Shown: positions 16,629 to 26,141, numbered from the stretch's first letter. The stretch is DNA of 64,000 nt from Adhaeribacter soli (GCF_008727925.1 NZ_VTWT01000011.1:1-64000); one strand, 5' to 3'. The notes: generated from the letters alone by a model not told the origin. Translations and numbers: made by a program.

Positions 16629-17395
16629 GAAGGAGGGAAATGTACGTCTACCTGGGAGTCGAAATCGAGGCCCAGGAGTTCGGCGGCGTTGCCTTTGTTT
16701 ATGCCGATGCAGAGGAAGTTCTGGTTATTGTACACGCATACGCATTCGCCTTCCGGGGGCTGGCTGTAGCGCTCGGAGATGCGGGTTACTTTTTCGCGGG
16801 CAAAATGAATCGTGAATGTCCGGTCGTGGCCGATGGTTTCGATGCTGTCGCGCGTAATGTTGGTGATCAGGTTGCCGTAATGGTCTACGTGTATGACGTG
16901 GCCGGTAATGGCATGGTCATTGAGCCTTAACTGCCGGTTGAGCAGCTGACGCATGTGGGTCGTTTTCGGTCCGAGGTCTTCCAGGCTGCCGCCGTTGGCC
17001 AGGTGCAACGCGGCCGGAGCCAGAATGTCGCGGGCCGGAGCACTAAGGGGCGCTTCGGTTGAAATTTCTACCAGTTCTTCCGGTTCCGATTCGGTTAGCA
17101 GCGACAGCATACCGTTATCGGCCGCCAGAAAATAGTGGCCTTTGTACTTTGCTGCATGAAATTTGCCGGATTTTCCGCCCTGGGTATCAACGGCTATCAG
17201 GTGCACAGTGCCTTCCGGAAAATCGCGGAATACGGCCGAAAGCACGTACACGCCGTTGGCAATATCGAAAGGTTCAATAGCATGGGAAATATCTACGATC
17301 CGGGCATCGGGTTGGCTGCTGAGCAGGCGCGCTTTTACGGCTGCCACATAATGGTCGATGTAACCAAAATCGGACAAAAAAGTAATGATACGCAT
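16625..17395 (-). CDS. SAM hydrolase / hydroxide adenosyltransferase (DUF62)
   Basis: The 256-residue protein belongs to the fluorinase-related family that hydrolyses S-adenosylmethionine to adenosine and methionine. The N-terminal LSDFGYIDHYVAAVK with its Asp, VDISHAIEPFDIANG, and the DNGMLSLL block are characteristic; the C-terminal small domain starts around residue 165 (VIHVDHYGNLITNI). It stands alone on the minus strand, divergent from phoH, with a TAnnTTTG promoter element 39 nt upstream of the ATG. Function in the cell is poorly defined for the family. Confidence 0.88.
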   Translation of the reverse strand: MRIITFLSDFGYIDHYVAAVKARLLSSQPDARIVDISHAIEPFDIANGVYVLSAVFRDFPEGTVHLIAVDTQGGKSGKFHAAKYKGHYFLAADNGMLSLLTESEPEELVEISTEAPLSAPARDILAPAALHLANGGSLEDLGPKTTHMRQLLNRQLRLNDHAITGHVIHVDHYGNLITNITRDSIETIGHDRTFTIHFAREKVTRISERYSQPPEGECVCVYNNQNFLCIGINKGNAAELLGLDFDSQVDVHFPPS

Positions 17396-17434
17396 AGTAA
17401 CGAAACTATATTTTACTTACTATTGTAATATATA

Positions 17435-17442
17435 CAAAAGTA
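17435..17442 (-). promoter_or_regulatory. Promoter -7 element of the SAM hydrolase gene
   Basis: The minus strand reads TACTTTTG, matching the Bacteroidota -7 consensus TAnnTTTG, 39 nt upstream of the ATG at 17395. No clear -33 TTG was found. Confidence 0.5.
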
Positions 17443-17496
17443 GTTTAATTATTGCATACTAAACGAAATTAACCTTTTAATTAAAAAAGAAAGCTT

Positions 17497-18501
17497 TTGG
17501 TAGAAAAGATAATAACCTTAGAAAATATTTCCCTGATCGATTTTTTAGGAATTGAAAATCAGAATATTAAGCAGCTGGCTGCTGCCTTCCCAAGCAGTAA
17601 GATCATTTCGCGGGGAAATGAAATAAAGATCCAGGGCAAAACGCCCGAAATCACCAAAATAAACGAAATCCTGTCCTCCCTGATCGATCATTACCATAAG
17701 TACGGAAAAATTACGCATACCAGCGTGAACCGTTATTTATCGCCCGATCTGGAAGGTGACGATGAACTGATCCCGACTTCGCCGGACGTGATTGTCTACG
17801 GCAGCCGCGGGAACGTAATTAAGGCGAAAACACCGAATCAGCAGAAACTGGTAGATGCCATCGAGAAAAACGATCTGGTATTTGTGCTTGGTCCGGCCGG
17901 TTCCGGTAAAACGTACGTGGCGGTGGCCATGGCGGTGCGGGCCCTGAAGAACAAGGAAGTAAAGAAGATCATCATTTCCCGCCCGGTGGTGGAAGCAGGT
18001 GAAAGCCTGGGTTTCCTTCCTGGCGACATGAAAGAAAAAGTTGACCCGTATCTGCGGCCAATTTACGATGCCCTGGAAGACATGATCCCGATCGAGAAAC
18101 TGAAGTTCTACCAGGAAAACAAGATCATCGAGATCGCGCCGCTGGCTTATATGCGTGGCCGTACCCTGAGCAGTGCATTTGTGCTGCTGGATGAAGCGCA
18201 GAATACCACACCGATGCAGATGAAAATGTTCCTGACCCGTATGGGGCAAGGCGCTAAAGTAGTGGTAAACGGTGACCGTTCTCAGGTCGATTTGCCGAAA
18301 AAACAGAAATCCGGCTTAAGCGAAACACTCAACATTTTGCGCGACGTGAAAGGGATCGGATTTGTGGAGATGAAATCGGAAGACGTGGTGCGTCACCGTT
18401 TGGTACGCGACATTGTTGATGCTTATACCAAGTTTGAAGAGCGTGTGGTGCCGGAATACCGGACCGAAGACCGCCCGATACGCATGGCCAACGAAAGCTA
18501 A
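17497..18501 (+). CDS. phoH: PhoH-like ATPase
   Basis: The 334-residue cytoplasmic protein contains an N-terminal KH-like segment (about 30-75) and a PhoH P-loop ATPase domain with Walker A GPAGSGKT (132-139) and Walker B in FVLLDEAQNT. PhoH proteins are linked to RNA metabolism and ribosome maturation, often together with YbeY. The start is a TTG at 17497; no ATG in frame would retain the conserved N-terminus. A rho-independent terminator follows 31 bp after the stop. Confidence 0.92.
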   Translation: MVEKIITLENISLIDFLGIENQNIKQLAAAFPSSKIISRGNEIKIQGKTPEITKINEILSSLIDHYHKYGKITHTSVNRYLSPDLEGDDELIPTSPDVIVYGSRGNVIKAKTPNQQKLVDAIEKNDLVFVLGPAGSGKTYVAVAMAVRALKNKEVKKIIISRPVVEAGESLGFLPGDMKEKVDPYLRPIYDALEDMIPIEKLKFYQENKIIEIAPLAYMRGRTLSSAFVLLDEAQNTTPMQMKMFLTRMGQGAKVVVNGDRSQVDLPKKQKSGLSETLNILRDVKGIGFVEMKSEDVVRHRLVRDIVDAYTKFEERVVPEYRTEDRPIRMANES

Positions 18502-18532
18502 TTTCAGAAACTCGTAAATATTTAAGAATTTT

Positions 18533-18581
18533 AAGCCGTTCCGGTAAAGTGCATCTCGCTTCCGGAACGGCTTACTTTTTT
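18533..18581 (+). terminator. Terminator of phoH
   Basis: The 12-bp stem AAGCCGTTCCGG / CCGGAACGGCTT encloses a 17-base loop and is followed by ACTTTTTT. It lies between phoH and the GNAT gene. Confidence 0.8.
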
Positions 18582-18594
18582 ACCCCAAAATCCT

Positions 18595-19017
18595 ATGATT
18601 TCAGTAAAGAAAATAGATAATCCTGCAGACTTAGAAACCGTATTCGACATCCGGCAGAAAGTATTTGTGGAAGAGCAGCACGTGCCGCGGGAAGAAGAAT
18701 ACGATGAGTTTGAAGAAACTGCCGCACATTACCTGGCAACCTACAACGGCGAACCGGCTGGCGTAGCCCGCTGGCGTGAAACCGATAAAGGCGTAAAACT
18801 GGAGCGCTTTGCGGTTTTGCCGGAATTCCGGAATAAGGAAGTAGGCGGCTACATTTTAAAACAGGTACTGGCCGATGTACTGCCTTTACATGCCGGCAAA
18901 ACCATTTACCTGCACGCACAAGTACCCGCTATGAATTTCTATGCCCGCCATGGTTTTGAGAAAGTAGGGGAGATGTTCAGCGAGTGTGATATCGAGCATT
19001 TTAAAATGGTGCTGTGA
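18595..19017 (+). CDS. GNAT-family N-acetyltransferase
   Basis: The 140-residue protein is a single GNAT domain of the YjcF/ElaA-like type: VFDIRQKVFVEEQHVP at the start, ERFAVLPEFRNKEVGGYILKQV as the acetyl-CoA-binding motif A, and FYARHGFEKVGEMF near the end. The acceptor substrate is unknown. It follows the phoH terminator, so it probably has its own promoter. Confidence 0.87.
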   Translation: MISVKKIDNPADLETVFDIRQKVFVEEQHVPREEEYDEFEETAAHYLATYNGEPAGVARWRETDKGVKLERFAVLPEFRNKEVGGYILKQVLADVLPLHAGKTIYLHAQVPAMNFYARHGFEKVGEMFSECDIEHFKMVL

Positions 19018-19097
19018 TCCTACCTAACGGCTAAAAACAGGGAGGGCTTTTTTTTGATTGCTGCTTCTCTGACATTCCTATCTGCAGGGATAAAAAC

Positions 19098-19147
19098 GGG
19101 GACAAGGATGTCCCCGGCAGGTTGTTTCCGGACACAGATGTCCGGAA
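19098..19147. repeat. Pair of GGACA-type hairpins
   Basis: GGGGACA/TGTCCCC (19098-19115) and TTCCGGACA/TGTCCGGAA (19126-19147), each with a four-base loop, match hairpins at 2235-2309 in spacing and loop sequence. They lie in the 249-bp convergent gap between the GNAT gene and the M23 peptidase gene. Confidence 0.75.
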
Positions 19148-19266
19148 GAGCGGTAGCTTTATAAATTGTGAGAAAATCCTGAGAATTCTGAAAATTCTGT
19201 AAATCCTGATTCAGACAAAAATCCACCGGGCTGCCTTTAATTCTGAGAAATCTAAAAAGTCTCTTT

Positions 19267-20607
19267 TCAGCTTTTCAGCCAACCTAAAGTCCCATCGGCG
19301 AGCCTTACTAATTGAAAAGCTTCGAAGAAACCCAGAACCGAAACTTTGGTGTCCTTTTTTAGGGCGGCAACAGGGGAGGCGGTCAGGTTTGGGGATTCGG
19401 TAAGTTCGGTGTCGGCTTTCAGGGATTGGGTTTCGATTGGTTTGGTTAGGGCGGCAAAGTTGTCTTTGTGCAGGAAGCCGATAGCGCCGTTCGGAAGCTG
19501 CACTTTGTACCAGTTTTGCGTGCCGGCCAGCACCAGCACCGCGGCATTTTTAGGCAATTTGCTTACCGTTTCGGCTTTGGCCTCCGGCGATCGCCGGATA
19601 AAAGTATTGTTTTTCGCCGTTCTGCCCCATTCCCCGAAATATTTTTCGTTAACTTTTACTTTTTCCGGTTTCTGGTTCGCGTCATAAATAAACGGATACG
19701 GATCGATGGCGCCCCGGCCAAAGGTATAAATGCCGAAATGCAGGTGGGCAGGAGTCGAACGGGCATTGCCGGTATTTCCGACTAAACCCAAGGTATCGCC
19801 GATATTTACTTTCTGGCCGGGTTGCACCAATTGCTTATCGAGGTGGGCATAGTAAATGCTTTGGCGGTTTTCGGTATCGGTGAGCCAGACCACTTTCCCG
19901 CCGCGGGGCGTTTCATCAACGCGCGTTATGATGCCGCGGGCTGCTGCAATGGCCGGCGTGCCTTTGGGCGCAAAAATATCCACGCCTTCGTGCAGGCGGC
20001 TGCCGTTGTCGCGGTCGGCGCCCCAGAAGCTTTGGATGGCGCTGCTGTTTTTACCCTGTACCGGAAAGGCTAACGACGGCTTTGTGATAATAGTAATGGT
20101 ATAGCTGCCGCTTTGCAGGAGTTCCGGTTGCAGCCGCACCAGGTACGGCAGGTTGTTGTCGGCTTTGTATTCCATGTGCAGGTTGGTGGTGTCGGCGGCA
20201 GCCACGTGTCTGGTTTCGCGGGGCTGCAGACTTCCAACTTCAAACAGATCCAGAAAAAGCCTGATATCCTGATTGGTGCGGGTGGTTACTTTTACTTCAA
20301 TCATTTCGCCTTCGCGGGCCATAAAGGTATAACTGGAAGCGCTGGGCTTATCGGCTTTGAAGTAACCGGTTTCCTGGTAAGGCAGCTTTATCAGTATCGA
20401 ATCCTGCAGAGCTTTTTGTCCCGCGGAGATCCAGGCCTGTCCAAGCGCCGTTTTGTGAAGGTTGGCTTCCCGGAGGTTATGGGCATAGGCTTCGTATGGG
20501 GTGCGTTTCTGGAAAATGGTTTGTACTGCCTGTTTTCCCCCGCAACCCGTCAGCAGCAACACCAGAGTGAAAAGCAGCCACGTGGTTCGGAATATATTTT
20601 TATGCAT
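19267..20607 (-). CDS. M23-family metallopeptidase lipoprotein with SH3 domains
   Basis: The 446-residue protein has a lipoprotein signal (LLLTGCGG), a beta-rich region (about 60-170), a LytM/M23 peptidase domain (about 185-300) and one or two bacterial SH3 domains (about 325-446). The zinc site is visible as HEGVD and HLHFG with a second His in YYAHLD. It would cleave peptidoglycan cross-links or activate amidases from the envelope. It is single, convergent with the GNAT gene and divergent from comEC. Confidence 0.9.
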   Translation of the reverse strand: MHKNIFRTTWLLFTLVLLLTGCGGKQAVQTIFQKRTPYEAYAHNLREANLHKTALGQAWISAGQKALQDSILIKLPYQETGYFKADKPSASSYTFMAREGEMIEVKVTTRTNQDIRLFLDLFEVGSLQPRETRHVAAADTTNLHMEYKADNNLPYLVRLQPELLQSGSYTITIITKPSLAFPVQGKNSSAIQSFWGADRDNGSRLHEGVDIFAPKGTPAIAAARGIITRVDETPRGGKVVWLTDTENRQSIYYAHLDKQLVQPGQKVNIGDTLGLVGNTGNARSTPAHLHFGIYTFGRGAIDPYPFIYDANQKPEKVKVNEKYFGEWGRTAKNNTFIRRSPEAKAETVSKLPKNAAVLVLAGTQNWYKVQLPNGAIGFLHKDNFAALTKPIETQSLKADTELTESPNLTASPVAALKKDTKVSVLGFFEAFQLVRLADGTLGWLKS

Positions 20608-20805
20608 CGGAAGTATTTGTGTCAGTTTTGAAGAAGTGATATCACTTCAGTTTTTAACAAAATTCTGTTCCGAAGCATTCCATTCGCCCCTTTGAATGCC
20701 TTTTCGGAATAAAGCAGTTTTTATTTGGGTAAAATATGTTATCCCTGAGCCATGATTTCCGTATTACAAGCTGTTATTTTTTTGTAAGCTACTTCCCGGA
20801 AGTTT

Positions 20806-22911
20806 ATGAACCATTGGGCGCCATTTCCTTTTATCCGCCTTACGCTGGCTTTGGTAGCGGGCATCCTGCTGGCGTTTCAGTTTGAGCATGTACAAGTGCC
20901 GGTTTTCTGGTGGTTTCTGGGAAGCAGCGGCTGCTTTGCATTGGTATTCGGGCTTGCAAAATCCCGGCGGTCCAGGTTTCTTTTTTCTGTAGCGGGCATA
21001 CTTGCGATGGTTTGTTTTGCCTTTGCCGGGTGGGCGCTTACCCAACTACGCACCCAGAAAAACGATCCGGCGCACCTGCTGCATAAATCCGGAAAGGTGA
21101 CCCATTACGTAGGCTACCTGAACGACTTTTTACTCGAAAAACCTACCATTTTTCAAACCACTTTTCGCTTACAGAAGGTGCGCATAAACGGGAAGTGGCT
21201 GCCGGCAGAAGGGCAGGTGCAGGTATCTTTCCGGAAGGAGCCTGGTATGGAAAGGCCGCAATACGGCGATGTGCTTTTGATTAAAGGGGAACCCAAACAA
21301 GTGCCGCTGCCGCTTAACCCCGGACAATTCAATTACCGGAAATACCTGGCTACGCAAAATATTCATCATCAGCAGTATCTGTATCCAGGGCAGTTCAGGG
21401 TGATCGGGCAGAATATCCGCAATCCGGCCATGGCCTTCAGTATAAAATTGCGGCACAACCTGGACCGGATCTTCCGGGAACTGGTGCCTTCGCACCGGGA
21501 ATATGGTATTGCTTCGGCCCTGGTGCTGGGTATTAAAGACGAACTGGAAAATGAAATTAAAGCCACTTATTCCAATACCGGTACCATGCACGTACTGGCG
21601 GTTTCCGGGTTGCACGTGGGCTTGGTGTTTACCATTTTAAGTTTTGGGTTGAAGCGGTTACGGTCGGCGGTTTCGCACCGGGTTTTTTCGGCGGTGGTGG
21701 TACTGTTTGTGGTCTGGAGTTACGCGTTCATTACGGCTTTGTCGCCGTCGGTACTCCGGGCAGCGGTTATGTTCTCGTTCGTAATTATTGCCCGGGTGTT
21801 CCAGAAGCGCAATAATATGTACAACACCCTGGCTATTACGGCGTTCGTGCTGCTGAGCTTTAATCCGTACTACCTGTTCGATGTGGGTTTTCAGTTGTCC
21901 TTTCTGGCCGTAATCGCTATCCTTTATCTGCAGCCCCGCATTTATAAATTACTGCAGTTCGAAAATTTTTGGGCCGATAAGTTATGGGCCTTGACCAGTG
22001 TTTCCCTGGCGGCTCAGATCGGGACGTTTCCGCTGAGTTTGTATTATTTTCATCAGTTCCCGGTCTATTTCCTGCTTTCCAATATAATTGCCGTACCGCT
22101 TTCAACGGGTATCCTTTATGTGGGCCTTTCGGTACTGTTTTTCGGTTGGGTTCCGTATCTAGGTTTTGCCTTAGGAAAACTGATGCAGGGTTTGGTCTGG
22201 TTGATGAACGAGCTGATGATGGGGTTGGAAAAACTGCCTTATGCGCTGATAAACCGAATCCCATTCACCGGGTTTCAGGCCGTGCTTTTTTACATTTTTA
22301 TTTTGCTGCTGCTCATTTTTCTGGCCCGGCCGCGGTTGAAAATGCTGGCTCTGGCTTGTGCTTCCCTGGCCATTATTTCCTTTATTCATTTCAAAGAAGT
22401 ATTTGCCAGAACAGGTCAGCAGAAGTTTATTGTGTTTGTCGTTCCGAAACAGTCGGTTATGGGTTTTTTAGACCAGGAAGCTACCATTTTTGCCGATTCT
22501 GTCTTTATTCAGAACAAACAGGCCATTAACTTTAACCTGGAGCCGGCTTTTTTAACGGCCGGGGTAAATAAGATCGCGTTTCAGGATTGGAGCGAAGAGG
22601 AACGTGAATTTCTTCCTTTTAGAAAAGTGAACGGGCAGCGTTTATTGGTCTGGCGCGGACTGAAGATTTTATGCCTGGAAGAACCGCTGAAGCAGGACCT
22701 GAGAACGCCGGTAGAAGTCGATTACCTGGTGCTCCGAAAAAACGTATGGATTTCACCCGAAAAACTCGAACGCAATTTTAAATTCCGGAAACTGGTTTTC
22801 GATTCTTCCAATGCCGGTTGGTACGTAAAACGGCAGGGCGAAAATCTACAAGCGGCAAACCTGCCTTTTCATGACGTAAATACAAGCGGCGCGTTTGAGG
22901 TACAGCTTTAA
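20806..22911 (+). CDS. comEC: ComEC/Rec2-family DNA uptake channel
   Basis: The 701-residue membrane protein has N-terminal hydrophobic segments, a DUF4131-type region, the competence domain with the signature MHVLAVSGLHVGLVF (about 263-277), many membrane spans to about residue 520, and a soluble C-terminal region of about 180 residues. In Gram-positive forms the C-terminus is a metallo-beta-lactamase nuclease; here its metal-binding histidines are not visible, as is usual for Bacteroidota. It would carry single-stranded DNA across the inner membrane. Start ATG at 20806. Confidence 0.88.
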   Translation: MNHWAPFPFIRLTLALVAGILLAFQFEHVQVPVFWWFLGSSGCFALVFGLAKSRRSRFLFSVAGILAMVCFAFAGWALTQLRTQKNDPAHLLHKSGKVTHYVGYLNDFLLEKPTIFQTTFRLQKVRINGKWLPAEGQVQVSFRKEPGMERPQYGDVLLIKGEPKQVPLPLNPGQFNYRKYLATQNIHHQQYLYPGQFRVIGQNIRNPAMAFSIKLRHNLDRIFRELVPSHREYGIASALVLGIKDELENEIKATYSNTGTMHVLAVSGLHVGLVFTILSFGLKRLRSAVSHRVFSAVVVLFVVWSYAFITALSPSVLRAAVMFSFVIIARVFQKRNNMYNTLAITAFVLLSFNPYYLFDVGFQLSFLAVIAILYLQPRIYKLLQFENFWADKLWALTSVSLAAQIGTFPLSLYYFHQFPVYFLLSNIIAVPLSTGILYVGLSVLFFGWVPYLGFALGKLMQGLVWLMNELMMGLEKLPYALINRIPFTGFQAVLFYIFILLLLIFLARPRLKMLALACASLAIISFIHFKEVFARTGQQKFIVFVVPKQSVMGFLDQEATIFADSVFIQNKQAINFNLEPAFLTAGVNKIAFQDWSEEEREFLPFRKVNGQRLLVWRGLKILCLEEPLKQDLRTPVEVDYLVLRKNVWISPEKLERNFKFRKLVFDSSNAGWYVKRQGENLQAANLPFHDVNTSGAFEVQL

Positions 22912-23100
22912 ACGTTGCCGGTTTTTATTTTTCGGGAATTCTGTATCTTTGGCCAGCAGCAAGGCGGCCTTTATGCAGGGCTTCATGCATTGCCGAAAAC
23001 ATAAACAGCAGCAGCGTGGTTATTTAAGAGACAGCAGTTTCCTAAAGAGACATCAGTTTCCAGCGCTTAACCTGCACCCAACCTAATCCGGAATTCACGA

Positions 23101-23874
23101 ATGGCCTTTATTGAATACGAAACCCGCGACCGCATTTCTTATATTACCCTGAACCGGGTAGAAAAGCGTAATGCCCTGAACTACGAAATGGTTACCGAAC
23201 TGAAGCATGCTTTTGAGCACGCCGAAAACGACGAAGCCAGTAAAGTAGTGGTACTCCGGGCCAACGGTCCGGTCTTCTGCGCCGGTGCCGACCTTGAATA
23301 TTTGCAGCAGCTTCAGGCCAATACATACAAGGAAAACCTGGAAGACTCCACCCACCTCATGCAGCTTTTCTACCTGATCTATACCCTGAAAAAAGTGGTG
23401 ATCGGGCAGATCCACGGGCACGCCATTGCGGGCGGTTGCGGCCTGGCTACCATTTGCGATTTTTCGTTTACCGTACCGGAAGCGAAGTTTGGTTACACAG
23501 AAGTAAAGATCGGGTTTATTCCGGCCATTGTAAAAGTGTTTCTGCTCCGTAAGATTGGCGAGGCCAAAGCCAAGGAACTGCTGCTAACCGGCGACCTGAT
23601 CTCGGCCACCGAAGCGCAACAGATCGGACTGATCAATTACGTGGTTTCGGGCGAGGATCTGGAAAAAGCGGTATACAAATTTGCCCAGAAACTTTGCACC
23701 GAAAACTCTCAGCAATCTATGGAACTTACGAAGGAAATGATTGCGAACGTGCAAAGCAAAAGCCTGAAAAAGGGCCTGGAATACGCCGCCGAAATGAATG
23801 CCAACGCCCGGGGTACCGCAGATTGTAAGAAAGGAATTGCATCGTTCCTGAACAAGGAAAAGCTTACCTGGTAA
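23101..23874 (+). CDS. Enoyl-CoA hydratase/isomerase family protein
   Basis: The 257-residue crotonase-fold protein shows the oxyanion-hole segments VFCAGADLEYL and HGHAIAGGCGLATICDF. The family catalyses hydration or isomerisation of acyl-CoA intermediates; the position of the usual catalytic glutamate pair could not be confirmed for hydratase against isomerase activity. It precedes crtZ by 43 bp on the same strand and may be at the head of that transcript, though no link to carotenoids is known. Confidence 0.87.
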   Translation: MAFIEYETRDRISYITLNRVEKRNALNYEMVTELKHAFEHAENDEASKVVVLRANGPVFCAGADLEYLQQLQANTYKENLEDSTHLMQLFYLIYTLKKVVIGQIHGHAIAGGCGLATICDFSFTVPEAKFGYTEVKIGFIPAIVKVFLLRKIGEAKAKELLLTGDLISATEAQQIGLINYVVSGEDLEKAVYKFAQKLCTENSQQSMELTKEMIANVQSKSLKKGLEYAAEMNANARGTADCKKGIASFLNKEKLTW

Positions 23875-23917
23875 AATTTCCTGAAACAAAAAATCCGGTT
23901 GGCAGTTTTGGTTAAGT

Positions 23918-24406
23918 ATGATAATCGGAATCGGGATCATGCTTTTAACTTTCGGCCTGATGGAAGTAAAAGCCTGGCTAATGCATAAGTACGTTTTACA
24001 CGGGTTTCTCTGGAAACTCCACCGGTCGCACCATACGCCGAAAAAAAGTTTCTTCGAGTGGAACGACCTTTTTTTTGCGTACTACGGTTTGCTGGCCATG
24101 CTTTGCTTTATTTACGGTTCCGAAAACATGGATTTCCGGTTCTGGATCGGGGCCGGCATCAGCTTGTACGGGTTTCTGTATTTTGTGGTGCACGACCTGT
24201 ATATTCATCGCCGGCTGAAGATCTTCGGAAAAGCTGACAACGTTTATTTACGCGCGCTGGACATCGCCCATAGAGTGCATCATAAAACCCGCGGCCGCGA
24301 CGGCTCTGAATCGTTCGGTATGCTGTGGGTACATCCTAAATTCATTCGTTTAGCAAAAAAGACAGCGTCTCAACGCAACGTAGCCGGTGGCACACTACTC
24401 AATTAA
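23918..24406 (+). CDS. crtZ: Beta-carotene hydroxylase
   Basis: The 162-residue membrane protein has the CrtZ length and the full histidine set of the di-iron hydroxylases: HKYVLH (H23, H28), HRSHH (H35, H38, H39), HDLYIHRR and HRVHH. It would add hydroxyl groups to the beta-ionone rings (positions 3 and 3'). It is the first gene of the ketocarotenoid cluster, and the MerR regulator starts inside its last 20 bases at a GTG, so the two are translationally coupled. Direction and context with crtI, crtB, crtY and crtW make the assignment strong. Confidence 0.88.
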   Translation: MIIGIGIMLLTFGLMEVKAWLMHKYVLHGFLWKLHRSHHTPKKSFFEWNDLFFAYYGLLAMLCFIYGSENMDFRFWIGAGISLYGFLYFVVHDLYIHRRLKIFGKADNVYLRALDIAHRVHHKTRGRDGSESFGMLWVHPKFIRLAKKTASQRNVAGGTLLN

Positions 24407-25271
24407 AGAACTCGAGCACCTTTCGGGCATTAAAGCCCATACCATCCGCATCTGGGAACAGCGTTACGGGCTTTTGGCGCCACAACGCACCGGTACCAAC
24501 ATTCGCTTCTATACCGATGCCGACCTGAAAATGCTCCTTAACGTTTCGCTGCTGAACGAAAAAGGCTACAAAATTTCCCGGATTGCCAAAATGTCGGCTA
24601 CTCAGGTGGCGGACGAAATTCTGGCCCTGGCCACAGCAACCGAAAGCGACAAGCACCTGCAAATTAACGCGCTGCTGGTGGCCATGATCGAACTGAATGA
24701 AGAAAAGTTCGACAAGGCTTTGACCACGCCCATGCTGCAGCTCGGCTTCGAGAAAACCATGCTGGAAATTGTTTATCCCTTCCTGAACCGGATCGGGATC
24801 CTTTGGCAAACGAACAATATCTGTCCGGCGCACGAGCATTTTGTCAGCAACCTGATCCGCCAGAAACTGATCGTGGCCATAGACGGGCAGGTGCAGGGCA
24901 GCCGGCAGGCCGCCGATGGGTTTCTGCTGTTTCTGCCGGAAGGCGAACTCCACGAACTGGCTTTGCTTTTTATGAGCTACCTGCTTCGGGTCCGCAAACG
25001 CCATACGCTTTACCTGGGGCAGTGCCTGCCGCACACCGATCTTATTGCCGCGCAAAAACAGTATCAGGCTCCTTACCTGGTTACGGCCATTACTTCCTCT
25101 CCGGAGCGCGATCAGGTACAAACCTACCTTAATACCCTTTCCCAGGATTTTCCCGAAGCCACTATTCTGGTTTATGGCGCACAGGTGCAGCACGGTTTTT
25201 TAGAAATGCCGGCCAATATAAAGCGCTTTAACCTTGTTACTGATTTTATTTCCACTATAGCGCAATTGTAG
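24387..25271 (+). CDS. MerR-family regulator with CarH-like cobalamin-binding domain
   Basis: The 294-residue protein has an N-terminal MerR winged helix (about 4-70, SIKELEHLSGIKAHTIRIWEQRYG), a helical bundle (about 90-165) and a C-terminal Rossmann-like domain (about 177-290). The helical bundle carries W-x9-EH (W140, E150, H151) and the C-domain ExHxx (E187, H189), the positions used by CarH/LitR photoreceptors to hold adenosylcobalamin; the last Gly of ExHxxG is Ala here. By family it would repress carotenoid genes in the dark and let go in light. GTG start at 24387 overlaps crtZ. B12 binding is inferred from motifs, not shown. Confidence 0.75.
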   Translation: MAHYSIKELEHLSGIKAHTIRIWEQRYGLLAPQRTGTNIRFYTDADLKMLLNVSLLNEKGYKISRIAKMSATQVADEILALATATESDKHLQINALLVAMIELNEEKFDKALTTPMLQLGFEKTMLEIVYPFLNRIGILWQTNNICPAHEHFVSNLIRQKLIVAIDGQVQGSRQAADGFLLFLPEGELHELALLFMSYLLRVRKRHTLYLGQCLPHTDLIAAQKQYQAPYLVTAITSSPERDQVQTYLNTLSQDFPEATILVYGAQVQHGFLEMPANIKRFNLVTDFISTIAQL

Positions 25272-25531
25272 CGGCTGCAGTTATCCCTTCTTTTTTCTAC
25301 CGTTTTGTTTTAGCCCTTCCTTTCTTTAATTGGTTGGCGCTTTGCTAATATGTTAAAATCTGTATCCAACCTTCACCTTTGGATTCCTGGCGTTTGCGGA
25401 TAAATCCAACCTAATCCCGGTAATATTCATTGGAGGCGTGATCTGTTCCTTCCGGTTTTCCGTTAGTTCAATTATTCCGCGAGTTTCCCGGTTTAAAATC
25501 AGCCTATGCCAGGTATAGGTTTGGGAAATTA

Positions 25532-25563
25532 TTGTTTAATAAAAATTGAAAAATATTAAACAA
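25532..25563. promoter_or_regulatory. 32-nt inverted-repeat element upstream of the sigma factor gene
   Basis: TTGTTTAATA (25532-25541) and TATTAAACAA (25554-25563) are perfect 10-bp inverted repeats spanning 32 nt, 57-88 nt before the sigma factor ATG. The same TTGTTTAA...ACAA ends at the same 32-nt span occur before crtI and ispH. It may be the binding site of the MerR regulator encoded just upstream. The rest of the 348-bp gap has no gene; TACTATTG at 25591-25598 is a near -7 element. Confidence 0.5.
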
Positions 25564-25619
25564 AAATTCGCGTCGGATAAAAATAAGTTGTACTATTGTT
25601 CCACCGAGTATTTAAACCT

Positions 25620-26141
25620 ATGAACGCCGTGACTTCCGTAGAATTTACCAACCAGGTTCAGAAAATCTCAGTATCCCTCCGTCCTGCCGCTTTAACCCTG
25701 ACCCGCGATGCCGACGACGCGCGCGATCTGGTGCAGGAAACCCTGTTAAAGGCGCTGTTGAATAAAGATAAATTTAAGGCCGGTACCAACCTGAAAGCTT
25801 GGCTTTACACGATCATGCGCAACACCTTTATTAACAATTACAACAAGGTTACCAAACGCAGCACCAAGATCGATAGCGCCGAATATTTCCAGTATTTCAA
25901 CTCCGATGAGACATTTATCACTTACAATGGCGGCACGGCCACGTTTGTAATGGCCGATATTTCGCAGGCAATTGACGGGTTGAACGAAGATTTCCGAACG
26001 CCTTTTATGATGTATTACATCGGGTATAAATACCTGGAAATTGCCGAAACGCTGCAGATCCCGATCGGTACGGTTAAGAACCGGATCCATATTGCCCGCA
26101 AAGAGTTGAAGAAGCTGCTGCAGGTTTACAGCTACAATTAA
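25620..26141 (+). CDS. ECF-type RNA polymerase sigma factor
   Basis: The 173-residue protein has region 2 (DADDARDLVQETLLKALLN, KAWLYTIMRNTFINNYNK) and region 4 (YLEIAETLQIPIGTVKNRIHIARKEL) of ECF sigma factors. No anti-sigma gene is adjacent. It sits between the CarH-like regulator and crtI, the position of the light-responsive sigma factor in other pigment clusters, so it probably drives crtI and following genes. The start is taken as ATG at 25620; a TTG eight codons upstream is also in frame. Region 2.4 details for promoter recognition cannot be judged. Confidence 0.88.
   Translation: MNAVTSVEFTNQVQKISVSLRPAALTLTRDADDARDLVQETLLKALLNKDKFKAGTNLKAWLYTIMRNTFINNYNKVTKRSTKIDSAEYFQYFNSDETFITYNGGTATFVMADISQAIDGLNEDFRTPFMMYYIGYKYLEIAETLQIPIGTVKNRIHIARKELKKLLQVYSYN

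Noticed and set aside
25272-25531. A cobalamin riboswitch near the CarH-like regulator.
   Set aside because: No B12-box-like conserved sequence was seen; regulation is more likely at the protein level.
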